Assembly (NCBI GenBank): GCA_002899765.1
Contig: PPDH01000035.1
Location: forward strand, 1 to 64,000
Length of the DNA: 64,000 bases
Source of the DNA: Sulfurimonas sp.
GTDB lineage: Bacteria > Campylobacterota > Campylobacteria > Campylobacterales > Sulfurimonadaceae
Direction of reading: 5' to 3'
Under the pieces are notes generated by a model. That model worked only from the letters and a program-made list of their open reading frames with translations. It had not been told where the DNA came from and did not search any database. Positions 46,927 through 56,785 of the stretch are shown in pieces (the first letter of the stretch is position 1; every line of letters starts with the position of its first letter). A program made the translations under genes and the position numbers.

Positions 46927-49082
46927 AGTACAAAATAAAATTTACCCTAGGTATAAAATTTGCACTAAGCGCTCTGTTTTTTTTACTACTGGTAACTACT
47001 GTTTTTGTGTATAACTACTTTAGTTATAAAGCAGCAATTAAAAGTGAATTTGATGAAAGAGTTAAATACAGCACAGAGATTGTTTTTGAAGAATTAACGC
47101 AGAGTTTATTGAACTCCTCTCATGAGAGTGTCCTCTCTATGCTCTCATCTGTTGTAAAAACGACTGAGATTAGTTCTATTAAGCTCTCGTATAAAAGATT
47201 TTTATTTTCAAAAGAGACACTTCTTCGTAATTCCAACTATCAACAAAATAGTGACTGGGGGATAAATGATGTAGTAACTGACGCAAAAAATGGAAATGTT
47301 ACAGCTCTTGATAATAACATGTACGAATTTTTAAGCGCAAAAAGTTTTAACCCTCAAGAGCCGGTTGTGTTTAAGTTTTTTTTGTATAAAAACGAGATAC
47401 TTATTAATGCAGTCTCTAAAATCTACTTTGGGTATGAGGTCTCAAAAAAAGATTTTAACCCTGACTCTTTTGATAAAAGTAAAACAGAAACAACTCTTTT
47501 TTTAAGGGAGAAAAAAAATATCTCTTTGCTTAACAAACCCTTTGTTGAGCTTCAATATATCATAGACCAAAGTACGGTAAAAGAAAAAACAGCATTTCTG
47601 CTTAGAACATATTTGATATATTATTTTCTTGCCGTATTGCTCTTAGGAGTGATTTTTATAGGAATTTATATTATATTTATAAAAAAAATGCTTTTAAATT
47701 CTATAAAATATTTTAAAGATACTATGGCTGAGACGCTCAACAACAACTTTGTATTTAATGATAAAAAAGAGGTAATAAATGAAGATATAGATGAAGCTTT
47801 CCGTTTGCTTGGTAATATAACAAAAAAATATATAATAGTTCTAAATGAGCTTAATATTAATAAAAATATTTTAGAGAGAAAAATCTTTACCGACGATTTA
47901 ACCGGACTTCCCAATCAAAAAGTTTTTGAACTTGATTTAAAAAACATGTTTATTGTAGGCTCTGATGGATTTGTAGGAACTATTAAGCTTGAGTCTTTAG
48001 GGGATTTTACAAAAAAATTCGGTTCAGCTTTGGCAAATCACTTTATAGAAGAGTTTGCTAATGTCGTACAAAATAAATTTTATGAACTCGACTTGCAAGA
48101 AGCAACGCTCTATAGATTTTTTGGTTCAGAATTTGCAATGATTCTTAAAAATGAAAGTGAAGAAAAAATTTTAGAGTTCTCTAGAAATCTTGCGCAAGAG
48201 CTCCAAGAGATGGGCATGCGCTATGAAGTAGAAAATAAATCCGCTTATTTCGGCTTTATTCCTTTTGATAAATACGGAACAATAGAGTCAATTTTACATT
48301 CGTTAAGTGATGCATATAATATTGCAAAAAACAGTGAAAATTATTACTATGTGGTAAGCCCGTCCGAAGTTTTAGACAAGTTTAGTATTATAGAGCAAAA
48401 TGTAAGAGAAATAATAGAAAATAACTCTTTTGAAATAGAGTATGGTTTTGAGACAAGAAGTATTGAAAATGACGAAATAATTATGTTAGAAGCAATTCCT
48501 GTACTTTATGATAAAAACAAAGAAAAATTTGCGATAGGCGTATTTATCTCTGCTGCAGAAAAAATTAAACTTGCAGTTTCTTTTGATAAAAAAATTATAG
48601 AATCAGTCGTAGATTATATCAAAGCAAATAATTTTAAATACAGTATAGTTATAAATCTATCTATGCTCTCACTTAAAGATAATGAGTTTTTAACTTGGCT
48701 GCACTCTTTGTTTTTATTTAATGAAAATATTTCTAAAAAAATCATTTTTAGTATGACTTCTTATAATGCTTCTACAGATGTCGAGGTGTTTAAAAATTTT
48801 GCACATGAGGTTCATCGATTTGGAGCAAAAATTATTTTAAAAAGATTTAGTATAAACGATTTTGCGATAGAGCAGCTAGGAGAGTTACATTTAGACTATT
48901 TAAGAATAAATAAAGATTATACTACTAATATTTTCAATGACAGAGATAAAAAACATTTCCTAAGAACTGTCGTAAATCTTGGGCAGTCTCATGAGATAGT
49001 TATAATCGGAGATACCATAAGAGATGAAAGAGATATTGCGGCATGTGCGAGTATAGGCTTGGATGCTATTAGTAATTATTGA
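46923..49082 (+). CDS. LapD-like protein with degenerate GGDEF and EAL domains
   Basis: This 719-aa inner-membrane protein has an N-terminal helix (FALSALFFLLLVTTVFVYNYF), a periplasmic domain of about 190 residues, a second helix (YLIYYFLAVLLLGVIFIGIYIIF), and cytoplasmic GGDEF (from DDLTGLPN at 324; signature reads FFGSEF near 398) and EAL (about 490-719) domains. The EAL site is altered: LEAI for EAL, no DDFG motif (KRFSINDF instead) and LRINKD for the usual Lys-x-Asp strand; VINLS keeps its Asn. This is the pattern of LapD, a c-di-GMP receptor without enzymatic activity that controls adhesin retention. No LapG protease gene is visible nearby. The start overlaps the tolC-like stop. Confidence 0.83.
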   Translation: MKYKIKFTLGIKFALSALFFLLLVTTVFVYNYFSYKAAIKSEFDERVKYSTEIVFEELTQSLLNSSHESVLSMLSSVVKTTEISSIKLSYKRFLFSKETLLRNSNYQQNSDWGINDVVTDAKNGNVTALDNNMYEFLSAKSFNPQEPVVFKFFLYKNEILINAVSKIYFGYEVSKKDFNPDSFDKSKTETTLFLREKKNISLLNKPFVELQYIIDQSTVKEKTAFLLRTYLIYYFLAVLLLGVIFIGIYIIFIKKMLLNSIKYFKDTMAETLNNNFVFNDKKEVINEDIDEAFRLLGNITKKYIIVLNELNINKNILERKIFTDDLTGLPNQKVFELDLKNMFIVGSDGFVGTIKLESLGDFTKKFGSALANHFIEEFANVVQNKFYELDLQEATLYRFFGSEFAMILKNESEEKILEFSRNLAQELQEMGMRYEVENKSAYFGFIPFDKYGTIESILHSLSDAYNIAKNSENYYYVVSPSEVLDKFSIIEQNVREIIENNSFEIEYGFETRSIENDEIIMLEAIPVLYDKNKEKFAIGVFISAAEKIKLAVSFDKKIIESVVDYIKANNFKYSIVINLSMLSLKDNEFLTWLHSLFLFNENISKKIIFSMTSYNASTDVEVFKNFAHEVHRFGAKIILKRFSINDFAIEQLGELHLDYLRINKDYTTNIFNDRDKKHFLRTVVNLGQSHEIVIIGDTIRDERDIAACASIGLDAISNY

Positions 49083-49091
49083 GGTAAGTAG

Positions 49092-49667
49092 ATGAAAAAC
49101 ACTTTTTTCGGCGTTGGTTTAAGTATCGTTTTTTTGTTCTTCAGCGGTTGCAGTCATAAAGAAGTTCTTGCTTCTAAATACTATCCAAACTATACAAAAG
49201 ATGATATTTTACTTGCAGGTAAATACGCTTTTTTGATTGACAAAAATAGTGAGTATGTTGTAGATTCTTACAGAGACCGACTTGAAGCTACAAAAATAGG
49301 TTTGATTTTTGATGTTTTGTTCCATGAAGATTATGTACTAAAAGTTGAAGAGGATGATTGCGGGACTTTAGCAACTTTGATTCTTGAGGGCTCTTTTGGT
49401 GTGGACAAGATGAGCAAGTATAATTTTTTAGAGCATAAAAATCTGCAAAACCGCCGTATGAAGTATTGGGAAAATATAGAGTTTCTTATAAATAAAGAAA
49501 ACCGTAAATTTATTTTTTTTGATATGGGCAAGGCGGATGCTTATAAAAATGTTTTCATTGAACCGACAAAAGATATGAGCACATGTATAATAAAAAATGA
49601 GTTTGAAAATGGTCTTATGAGAGATAATGTAAAAAATACATTTGGAGTTTATGATGAAAATCGTTAA
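49092..49667 (+). CDS. Lipoprotein of unknown function
   Basis: This 191-aa protein has a lipobox signal (GLSIVFLFFSGCSHKE). The mature part is mixed alpha/beta with three Cys (DDCGT, STCII) and no recognisable family. It holds the place where lapG might be expected beside a lapD-like gene, but it lacks the Cys-His-Asp pattern of that protease family. It is co-transcribed with the LapD-like gene (9 bp apart). Confidence 0.7.
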   Translation: MKNTFFGVGLSIVFLFFSGCSHKEVLASKYYPNYTKDDILLAGKYAFLIDKNSEYVVDSYRDRLEATKIGLIFDVLFHEDYVLKVEEDDCGTLATLILEGSFGVDKMSKYNFLEHKNLQNRRMKYWENIEFLINKENRKFIFFDMGKADAYKNVFIEPTKDMSTCIIKNEFENGLMRDNVKNTFGVYDENR

Positions 49668-50598
49668 ATTAATCCTGCTACATGTATTGTTTTTATCTTT
49701 TGCTTTTTGTAATGATTTTGACAAGGGAATGGAATTTTACAAAAATAAAGAGTTTGGCAAAGCTCATGAGTTGTTTATAGCTGCGGCAGATGAAAACAAT
49801 TCAAATGCACAGTACAATCTTTCATTGATGTATAAAAATGGTGAAGGAGTTGAGAAAAACTTAGACCAAAGTGTCTATTGGCTAAAAAAATCGGCAGCCC
49901 TTGATAATGCAATCGCTCAAAATACATTGGCATACTTTTATGAAAACGGTATCGGGGTCGAAAAAAACATAAAAGAGGCTATAGAGCTATATGAGCGCTC
50001 GGCTGCGCAAGAATATACTCTCGCCCAGTTTAACCTTGCTATGATTTATGAAACTTTTAAGTTTGACGATAAAGCTTTAAAAAGGGCTTTTGACATGTAT
50101 AAAAAAGCTGCACAGAGCGGGCTTCTTCCTGCTCAAAACAACTTAGCACGATTATATTATTTTGGTATAGGAACTCAAAAAGATTTGAAAAAAGCTTACG
50201 AGTGGTATGAAAAGGCGGCAAATCTAGGTGATGATGTAGCAGCATTCAATCTGGCTTTGATGTATTACAGTGCAGAAGGTACTTCAAAAGAGTATGATAA
50301 AGCACTTTTTTGGCTTGAGTTTTCCGCAAAAAAAGAAAATATATTTGCGCAAACACAGCTTGGAGATTTTTATAGAAGCGGAGAGCTTAAAGAGCAGAGT
50401 TATGAAGAGGCATTTTTTTGGTATTTTGAAGCTGCAGCCGCAGGATATGCTAAAGCACAGTACTATGTAGGACTTTTTTATTATGAGGGATATGGAGTTG
50501 CACAAGATAAAGAAGAGGGACTTTTTTGGATGAATAAATCTAAAAAAAACGGCTACTCTTTTGCAGATACTTTTTTAAAAAGAGTAAGTAAAAGATAA
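49654..50598 (+). CDS. Exported Sel1-repeat protein
   Basis: About 314 aa with a signal peptide (IVKLILLHVLFLSFAFC) and seven or so Sel1-like repeats of about 36 residues. Examples are AQYNLSLMYKNGEGVEKNL, AQNNLARLYYFGIGTQKDL and AQYYVGLFYYEGYGVAQD. Sel1 repeats form helical superhelices for protein contacts. I chose ATG 49654, as GGAG lies six bases upstream; the frame also allows 49651 or TTG 49642. It overlaps the lipoprotein gene by 14 bp. A role in assembling the secretion system is possible. Confidence 0.85.
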   Translation: MKIVKLILLHVLFLSFAFCNDFDKGMEFYKNKEFGKAHELFIAAADENNSNAQYNLSLMYKNGEGVEKNLDQSVYWLKKSAALDNAIAQNTLAYFYENGIGVEKNIKEAIELYERSAAQEYTLAQFNLAMIYETFKFDDKALKRAFDMYKKAAQSGLLPAQNNLARLYYFGIGTQKDLKKAYEWYEKAANLGDDVAAFNLALMYYSAEGTSKEYDKALFWLEFSAKKENIFAQTQLGDFYRSGELKEQSYEEAFFWYFEAAAAGYAKAQYYVGLFYYEGYGVAQDKEEGLFWMNKSKKNGYSFADTFLKRVSKR

Positions 50599-50703
50599 AG
50601 CAATATATTTTAAAATTTATGCTAAAATGAAGAATGGATGAAAATAAGATGTTATATTTTAGTTTAGAGTCATAAAGCAATAAAGCAAAAAAGGGGTGCA
50701 ACA

Positions 50704-53700
50704 ATGGCAGATCAAAGCAAAAACCAAGATGCTCAAACAACAGAAGTTCCACTTGATACAAAAGATGTTTTGCAGTATGAAGATAAGAAAGTTGTTGTAA
50801 AAAAAGCACCCCTAAAAGGTCAGAATGTAGCGGTATATGTCCGTCCAGGTGATGATGTTGCGTATGATATGGAAGATGTCGATGTTGCATCTTTAGACTA
50901 CCGTCTTGTGGGAGGCGATATCGTTGTAACTATGCCAAACGGAGGAATTTTTACTTTTGTTTCCATGGCACTTATGGGATACGGTGAAAATCCACCCTCT
51001 TTTTTGGGTACGAGCGCTCAAAAATTTACTTTAGGCGATGTTCTTTCTCAGATTGAAGAGGTAAACGACCTGCCCTTTGACTCTATAGCGGTTGAAGCGG
51101 ATATACAACAAGAGGACAGAGTCAAAAAAATTGTAGAAGAGTATGAAGAGAGAGTACAAGAGTTAACTCAAACTATAGTACAACAAGAAAATTTTAGTAA
51201 TTTTCTGCCGAACACGGATACTCAAGTACAAAATCAAAAGTTTACATTTGAGGATACTTCAACTAAACTAGATGATTTTACGCCTCAAGAACCAAATCCG
51301 ACTATTGTAGAAAATACCACACCAAATGAATTTAGTAATCAATTTTTGGGTCGGTACACACAGCCGCCAAGACCTGTTAATGACTTTGATGCGTATGCTC
51401 CCGACGAGGAGATGATGCCGGTAAATGATTTCGATGATTATGCTCCCGACGAGGAGATGATGCCGGTAAATGATTTCGATGACTATGCTCCCGATGAGGA
51501 GATGATGCCTGTGAATGATTTTACAGATGAAGAAGAAGGATTTGGAGATGGCTGGGGAGATTCTTATGCAGATGGAGAAGGCGATGGAGCAGTGGATGAT
51601 GCTGCAAAACCGGCTTTTTATTTTAAGGCTACTGCACATCAAGTTAAATATAGCGAGGTAACAAACGATGAGGGGCAGATTGAAATTTTAGGCGGCGGCG
51701 GAAGTATCAATGGATATAAATTTGATTCTATCACCAATCAGTTTGAGCCCGAAACAATTGACATGAGCGACAGAAGTGAAGATATGATAATTAGAGCTGA
51801 AAACTCTAAATATTTCAGCACTACACCTGCTAGCCAAACGGGAACACATGCTCTTACATTTCAAGATTTAATCTCAGGACAGTCTGTTACGGTGGATGGC
51901 TTAACGCTCACTGCATCAGGTGCAATTACTGCCGCAGATGTGGCTACGGCATTTGCAACTCTTTCTGATGGTGCAACTGCGGGAAGCGTTGTAGCAGATG
52001 GAACATGGAGCGGTACGCCTCTCTCAGGCTGGACTTCAGGTGCTGCAACGGGTGCAACCGTAACTTTTACAAGTACATCGGACAATGAAGATATAGGAAA
52101 TTTGACGGTAAGCTCCACCGGCTCGAGCATAGATGCACCGACCGATGTTTCAGGTGTTTCTACTCAAGGCGGTGTTGCTCAAACAGAAGAACATGCCTTA
52201 ACATTCCAAGACCTAATCACCGGGCAATCGGTAACGATTGATGGCTTAACTTTAACTGCAACAGATGCAATCGCTGCTGCTGATATAGCTGCAGGCTTTG
52301 CAAGTCTGGCTGCAAGTGCCGCAAACGGAAATGTTGTGGCTAACGGTACATGGAGCGGTAATTTATCTGCTGATTGGACTTCAGGTGCCGCAACTGCTGC
52401 AACAGTAACTTTTACAAGCACAACTGCCGATACGGACGTAGATGATATAGTTGTAAGTTCTGCAGGTTCAACTATAGACGCACCTAACGCTGTGGGGATT
52501 GTTAGCACTGAAGATATTGTAACACCCTATCTCTCAAAAGTTTTAAGATTTGAGCCGCAGATGCCTGAAGGATTTTATGTTGAGAGCTTTGTTTTAGACG
52601 GTCTTCCTTCGGGAGTCGTACTTTTTGATAAAGATGGGAATGAAATCGGCGGTTCCACCATCACAAAAGATCAAATGCTTTTTAAAGATGCTCTGGGTAA
52701 TACGATTGATTATGGCAGTGCTGATTTTATAACAAACTTTAAAAGTGCAGAGTTTGTTATAAAATATTCCCAAACTCTTGAAGACCCTTTTAATGTAGCT
52801 ATAACTTCTAACTATAAAATTGATGAAGCTTACTTAGAAACTACAGATATAGAGCCTGAACAGTCCTATACGAACGAGTATACTTTTGCTCTTAAAGATA
52901 TAACAATTGCCGATGATTATACATACAATAAAGCCGATTTTGCAAATGGCAAAGAAGAGGGTTTTATCTTATCTAAAGAGACAAATTACAATATCATAAA
53001 AGACGGGAGCGGAGACAATACCATATACGGCGGAATAGTAAAAGATATTGTTTACGACGGTGCTGGAGACGACACAATCTATCTTAGTATGGGAGATGAT
53101 ACACTCTATGGCGGAAGCGGTACAAACTACATCTATGGCGATACCGATAAAGATGGTGTAGACGGCGAAAAACATACGGGAGTCGACAGTGTCAGCTATG
53201 AGATTGTGCAAAGTTTTGAGTCAAGCGAAGTAAAACTGCTTGCGCAAGAAGGGTTTATATCTGCTGAAGAAAATCAAAAACTAAGCGGAACATACGAGCT
53301 TAGCTATGAAAACGGCGACCCTATCGCAAACTCTCTGGATATAGATATGCTTGCCTCTTACAAAGGGGTGTATGTTGATTTAGACGGTGTACATGTAGAC
53401 GGGCTAAATATTGATGTGAACGGTGATGAGGTTATAGACGAAAATGATAAAATCAACGCTATTTCAAAATTTGCAAACAGTGTAGACAAGTTTACATACG
53501 ATGAAAACGGTAGTGCGATAGACACCATAATCGGTGAAAATATCACTTTTACAAGTATCACTCCAAATACAGCTGTAGAGGATATAGTTGTCACTTCGGC
53601 GGGAGTTTCTGAAGTTGGGGCTCCTCAAGATGTTGTTAGTGTTGCTGTGCAAGGTGATGGAGCTACCACGGAGACGCATGATTTAACTTTTCAAGACCTA

Positions 53701-56700
53701 ATTGCAGGGCAGTCTGTAACGGTTGACGGATTGACACTTAGAGCAACAGCTGCTCTCACGGCTGCAGAGGTGGCTGCAGGTTTTGCAACTCTTGCTGCAA
53801 GTGCCGCAAATGGAAATGCTGTAGTTAACGGAACATGGAGCGGTAATTTATCTGCTGATTGGACTTCAGGTGCTGTAACGGACGCAACCGTAACTTTTAC
53901 AAGCCAAACCCCAACTGCCGCAGTAGCAGATATTGTTATATCTTCTAGCGGGGTAAGTGCTGTCGCTGCTCCTGAGGACGCAGTAAGCAGTGCGGTTCAA
54001 GGCAGTGATATGACTACTGAAAAACATACTGTAGTTTTTAAAGATTTGATTGCGGGTCAGTCGGTGAGTGTCGGCGGTTTAACACTTACGGCAAGTGCTC
54101 CTCTTACGGCGGCAAATATAGCTGCTGCATTCGCAGGCCTTGGAGCAGGTGCGACTGAGGGCAATATGGTAAGTGGCGGAGTGTGGAGCGGCGAATTGTC
54201 GAGTGATTGGACTTCGGGTGTACAAGAGCAAAGCGGATTAGAAAATCTTCAGGCTATAGGTTATGATATTCTTGAAGATGTAGAAAATGTAACAGGCAGC
54301 AGCTATAACGATACTCTTTATGGAAATGCCCTAATAGACAATGTTCTCTCAGGTCTTGGAGGCAGCGATAATTTAGACGGGCGAGGTGGCGATAATACTT
54401 TGCTTGGCGGAGACGGTTACGATACGCTTTTTGCAGGAAGCGGAAATGACTTTATAGACGGCGGGGGCGATACAGACACCGTTAGTTACATAAATGCCAC
54501 GCAGGGAATGATTATCCGTTTTGACAGACCTTTTTCAGAAGAGTTTGACTATGCCGGATATTATGTTGCTGATTATGCTAACGATTTTGTTATAAAAGAT
54601 AAAATCATTAACATGGAAGATATCCGAGGTTCAGAGTTTGCAGATACTATCTATGGAAACGGAAGCACAAATTTCATAGAAGCAGGTGATGGAGATGACA
54701 GTATATTTGCAGGCGGCGGTTATGATTTCATAGACGGTGGAGACGGGAGTGACTGGATTAGCTACAATCCTGCAGATTATCCAAACCTTGCAACAAACTC
54801 AAGCTTTATGGAACAGATACAAGGTATAACGGTTGACTTAAACAGCACTGATTTTGTCATGATTAAAGAAACTACTACAAGCAGACTTATCGACCTTGTT
54901 AAGAGTGTAGAGCAGATAAGGGCTACAAACGGCAATGACGTTATTTATGGCGGTAACAGTGCGGAAACTTTTTGGGGGCTTGACGGGGACGACAGACTGG
55001 AGAGCAGAAACGGTGATGACACACTTTATGGCGGAGACGGAAATGACTATCTTCGACCGGGAGCCGGACTGGATGTAAGTTGGGGCGGTGCAGATACGGA
55101 CTACTTAGAACTTTACAATGATAGCTTAGTAGCAGGTTTGCATCTTAAGCTGAGTGAGGACGGTACGCTTCAATATTCAGCAGATGGTAACGATGGAACA
55201 TGGGCAGATGGTTACGACGCAAACGGCGGTGTCAATTTTGCCTATGAGATTGAAGGATTTGGTGCTTCAAACGGCATAAACATAATGTACGGAAACAGTC
55301 TGGCAAATGTCTTAAATGCTCATAATGGAGATGACACTGTTTACGGTATGGGTGGCGATGACACTATAAACGGCGGAAATGATAATGATACGATTTATGG
55401 AGATGATTTAGCTGATACATTGAGTGGAGATGACATCATAACAGGTGGAAATGGAGATGATATCATGTATGGCGGCAAAGGCGATGATGTTTTTAGCGCT
55501 AGTATAAGATATAACACCGGCTCAGACAAAGATGAGTATCACGGAGGAGAAGGAGTCGATACTCTTAATTACTCAAGTTCAAATCATAACTATGCTATGA
55601 CTGTGACCATGACGGGAAGCGGAGACGGTGCAATTACTTTTTCTGGGTTAGCAAGCAATGCTGCAAACTATGGAGATACCTTTAGCGGTATTGAAAGATT
55701 TATTGCAAGCAGAGGAAATGATACTATTGATGCAACATTAGATAATGATGGTATGTATCTAGACGGCTGGAGCGGTACGGATAATATCTCTGGCGGCGCA
55801 GGAGATGATACGATAATTGCTAGAAACACTTCAGGCGAGATTTATGACGGCGGAGACGGAGCTGATACTCTTCAGTTAGCTAAAAATGTCAATCTTAGAA
55901 ATATCGACGTAAGTAATTTTGAAACACTTGACCTTCAGTCTTACAACGGTTATCTTAATTTGTCTCAACTAGGGTCAAATAGTTTTCAAACGATAAAAGG
56001 GAGTGGTAATTTTTATCTATATGGAACAAACAATGATGAAACATTCGACTTCGGCACTATAGACTTTAGCGAATTTAGCGGTAAGGTGTATATCTATGGC
56101 TACAACGGAGATGATATATTTGACTTTAGTAATGCAGCCTTAGGTAGTGATGCTACTTTTTACCTTGATGCAGGAGGAGATACAGACACTTTAAAACTCG
56201 GGGCAAATCAGACTTTTAACATGACGGATAACTACTATAATACTTTTGAGGATTTTGACATAGGTGCCGACTCAACGCTAAATGTGACCGCTCTTAATAA
56301 TAACGGAAGATCATTTTACGCACATAATAAAAACTTTGATGATGTTGATGCCGATGATGGGCATATCAATTTTGTAGGCGGCAGCGGAAATGATATTTTT
56401 TATGTGGATTACACAGCTCTAAGGGATGGAAAGCTGAGTGTTGATGGAGCGGGCGGAAGTGATTTAGTTGATATAAGAACTGCATTAGACAGCAGCTCAT
56501 TAACTTTTGACGATGCTGACATGTTTGCAAATATAGAACGATTGGAGCTTGACCAATCTCCAACAAGAACAAACAGTGTTGAGATTGATGCAAGAGTTGT
56601 CAACAGTTGGCTTGGAAGCGCCACAGACTTAACTTTGGATTTATATAATAATACTCAAGCAGGTATAGTTGATATTACAAATGAACAGACACCATCAAGC

Positions 56701-56775
56701 CTCACTTTAGGTTCGAGCTATAGCATAATAGCAGATAGTGACCCTAGTCTTAACTTTACTATGGCTGTCGTGTAA
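50704..56775 (+). CDS. Giant RTX/BapA-prefix adhesin, type I secretion substrate
   Basis: This 2023-aa acidic surface protein begins with a BapA-prefix-like domain (ASLDYRLVGGDIVVTMPNGG, about residues 58-85). An Asp/Glu-rich linker holds three 15-residue tandem repeats (224-268). Beta-rich repeats of about 115 residues occur at 382-610 and 945-1172. Calcium-binding RTX nonapeptides (GGxGxDxL type) lie near 765-820, 1197-1262, 1307-1357, 1410-1470 and 1530-1598. The C-terminal 400 residues form a beta-rich secretion/anchor region. There is no N-terminal signal peptide, as expected for a type I substrate. AAGGGGTGCAACA precedes ATG 50704. It is the likely cargo of the exporter encoded upstream and target of the LapD-like control. 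Confidence 0.88.
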   Translation: MADQSKNQDAQTTEVPLDTKDVLQYEDKKVVVKKAPLKGQNVAVYVRPGDDVAYDMEDVDVASLDYRLVGGDIVVTMPNGGIFTFVSMALMGYGENPPSFLGTSAQKFTLGDVLSQIEEVNDLPFDSIAVEADIQQEDRVKKIVEEYEERVQELTQTIVQQENFSNFLPNTDTQVQNQKFTFEDTSTKLDDFTPQEPNPTIVENTTPNEFSNQFLGRYTQPPRPVNDFDAYAPDEEMMPVNDFDDYAPDEEMMPVNDFDDYAPDEEMMPVNDFTDEEEGFGDGWGDSYADGEGDGAVDDAAKPAFYFKATAHQVKYSEVTNDEGQIEILGGGGSINGYKFDSITNQFEPETIDMSDRSEDMIIRAENSKYFSTTPASQTGTHALTFQDLISGQSVTVDGLTLTASGAITAADVATAFATLSDGATAGSVVADGTWSGTPLSGWTSGAATGATVTFTSTSDNEDIGNLTVSSTGSSIDAPTDVSGVSTQGGVAQTEEHALTFQDLITGQSVTIDGLTLTATDAIAAADIAAGFASLAASAANGNVVANGTWSGNLSADWTSGAATAATVTFTSTTADTDVDDIVVSSAGSTIDAPNAVGIVSTEDIVTPYLSKVLRFEPQMPEGFYVESFVLDGLPSGVVLFDKDGNEIGGSTITKDQMLFKDALGNTIDYGSADFITNFKSAEFVIKYSQTLEDPFNVAITSNYKIDEAYLETTDIEPEQSYTNEYTFALKDITIADDYTYNKADFANGKEEGFILSKETNYNIIKDGSGDNTIYGGIVKDIVYDGAGDDTIYLSMGDDTLYGGSGTNYIYGDTDKDGVDGEKHTGVDSVSYEIVQSFESSEVKLLAQEGFISAEENQKLSGTYELSYENGDPIANSLDIDMLASYKGVYVDLDGVHVDGLNIDVNGDEVIDENDKINAISKFANSVDKFTYDENGSAIDTIIGENITFTSITPNTAVEDIVVTSAGVSEVGAPQDVVSVAVQGDGATTETHDLTFQDLIAGQSVTVDGLTLRATAALTAAEVAAGFATLAASAANGNAVVNGTWSGNLSADWTSGAVTDATVTFTSQTPTAAVADIVISSSGVSAVAAPEDAVSSAVQGSDMTTEKHTVVFKDLIAGQSVSVGGLTLTASAPLTAANIAAAFAGLGAGATEGNMVSGGVWSGELSSDWTSGVQEQSGLENLQAIGYDILEDVENVTGSSYNDTLYGNALIDNVLSGLGGSDNLDGRGGDNTLLGGDGYDTLFAGSGNDFIDGGGDTDTVSYINATQGMIIRFDRPFSEEFDYAGYYVADYANDFVIKDKIINMEDIRGSEFADTIYGNGSTNFIEAGDGDDSIFAGGGYDFIDGGDGSDWISYNPADYPNLATNSSFMEQIQGITVDLNSTDFVMIKETTTSRLIDLVKSVEQIRATNGNDVIYGGNSAETFWGLDGDDRLESRNGDDTLYGGDGNDYLRPGAGLDVSWGGADTDYLELYNDSLVAGLHLKLSEDGTLQYSADGNDGTWADGYDANGGVNFAYEIEGFGASNGINIMYGNSLANVLNAHNGDDTVYGMGGDDTINGGNDNDTIYGDDLADTLSGDDIITGGNGDDIMYGGKGDDVFSASIRYNTGSDKDEYHGGEGVDTLNYSSSNHNYAMTVTMTGSGDGAITFSGLASNAANYGDTFSGIERFIASRGNDTIDATLDNDGMYLDGWSGTDNISGGAGDDTIIARNTSGEIYDGGDGADTLQLAKNVNLRNIDVSNFETLDLQSYNGYLNLSQLGSNSFQTIKGSGNFYLYGTNNDETFDFGTIDFSEFSGKVYIYGYNGDDIFDFSNAALGSDATFYLDAGGDTDTLKLGANQTFNMTDNYYNTFEDFDIGADSTLNVTALNNNGRSFYAHNKNFDDVDADDGHINFVGGSGNDIFYVDYTALRDGKLSVDGAGGSDLVDIRTALDSSSLTFDDADMFANIERLELDQSPTRTNSVEIDARVVNSWLGSATDLTLDLYNNTQAGIVDITNEQTPSSLTLGSSYSIIADSDPSLNFTMAVV
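51373..51507 (+). repeat. Three tandem 45-bp repeats in the adhesin linker
   Basis: Copies at 51373-51417, 51418-51462 and 51463-51507 each encode PVNDFDDYAPDEEMM (first copy FDAYA), followed by a 12-bp partial copy. Copies are nearly identical at the DNA level, so they arose recently and could vary in number between strains. Confidence 0.9.
51847..52509 (+). repeat. Adhesin ~115-aa repeat units 1 and 2
   Basis: Two complete units begin at 51847 and 52192. Each encodes HALTFQDLI-GQSVT-DGL, an AAA-F central helix-like stretch, GTWSG-L--WTSGAA, TVTFTS and a final SSTGS-IDAP strand. The family is unknown to me; units resemble immunoglobulin-like adhesin spacers. Confidence 0.85.
53540..54219 (+). 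repeat. Adhesin repeat block 2: orphan tail, full unit, truncated unit
   Basis: The block contains an orphan C-terminal part of a unit (about 53540-53676), a full unit (53677-54024) and a unit truncated after DWTSG (54025-about 54219). The missing part of the last unit corresponds to the orphan tail at the front, so the block equals two units in a circularly permuted order, set inside an RTX domain. Confidence 0.75.
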
Positions 56776-56785
56776 AAACTTTTTC

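Noticed and set aside
49092..49667. The lipoprotein as a LapG-type protease
   Set aside because: No Cys-His-Asp catalytic pattern or conserved transglutaminase-like motif is visible.
51268..56624. Several long minus-strand open frames inside the adhesin gene
   Set aside because: They mirror the repetitive, acidic-residue-rich plus-strand coding and lack ribosome sites and family features.
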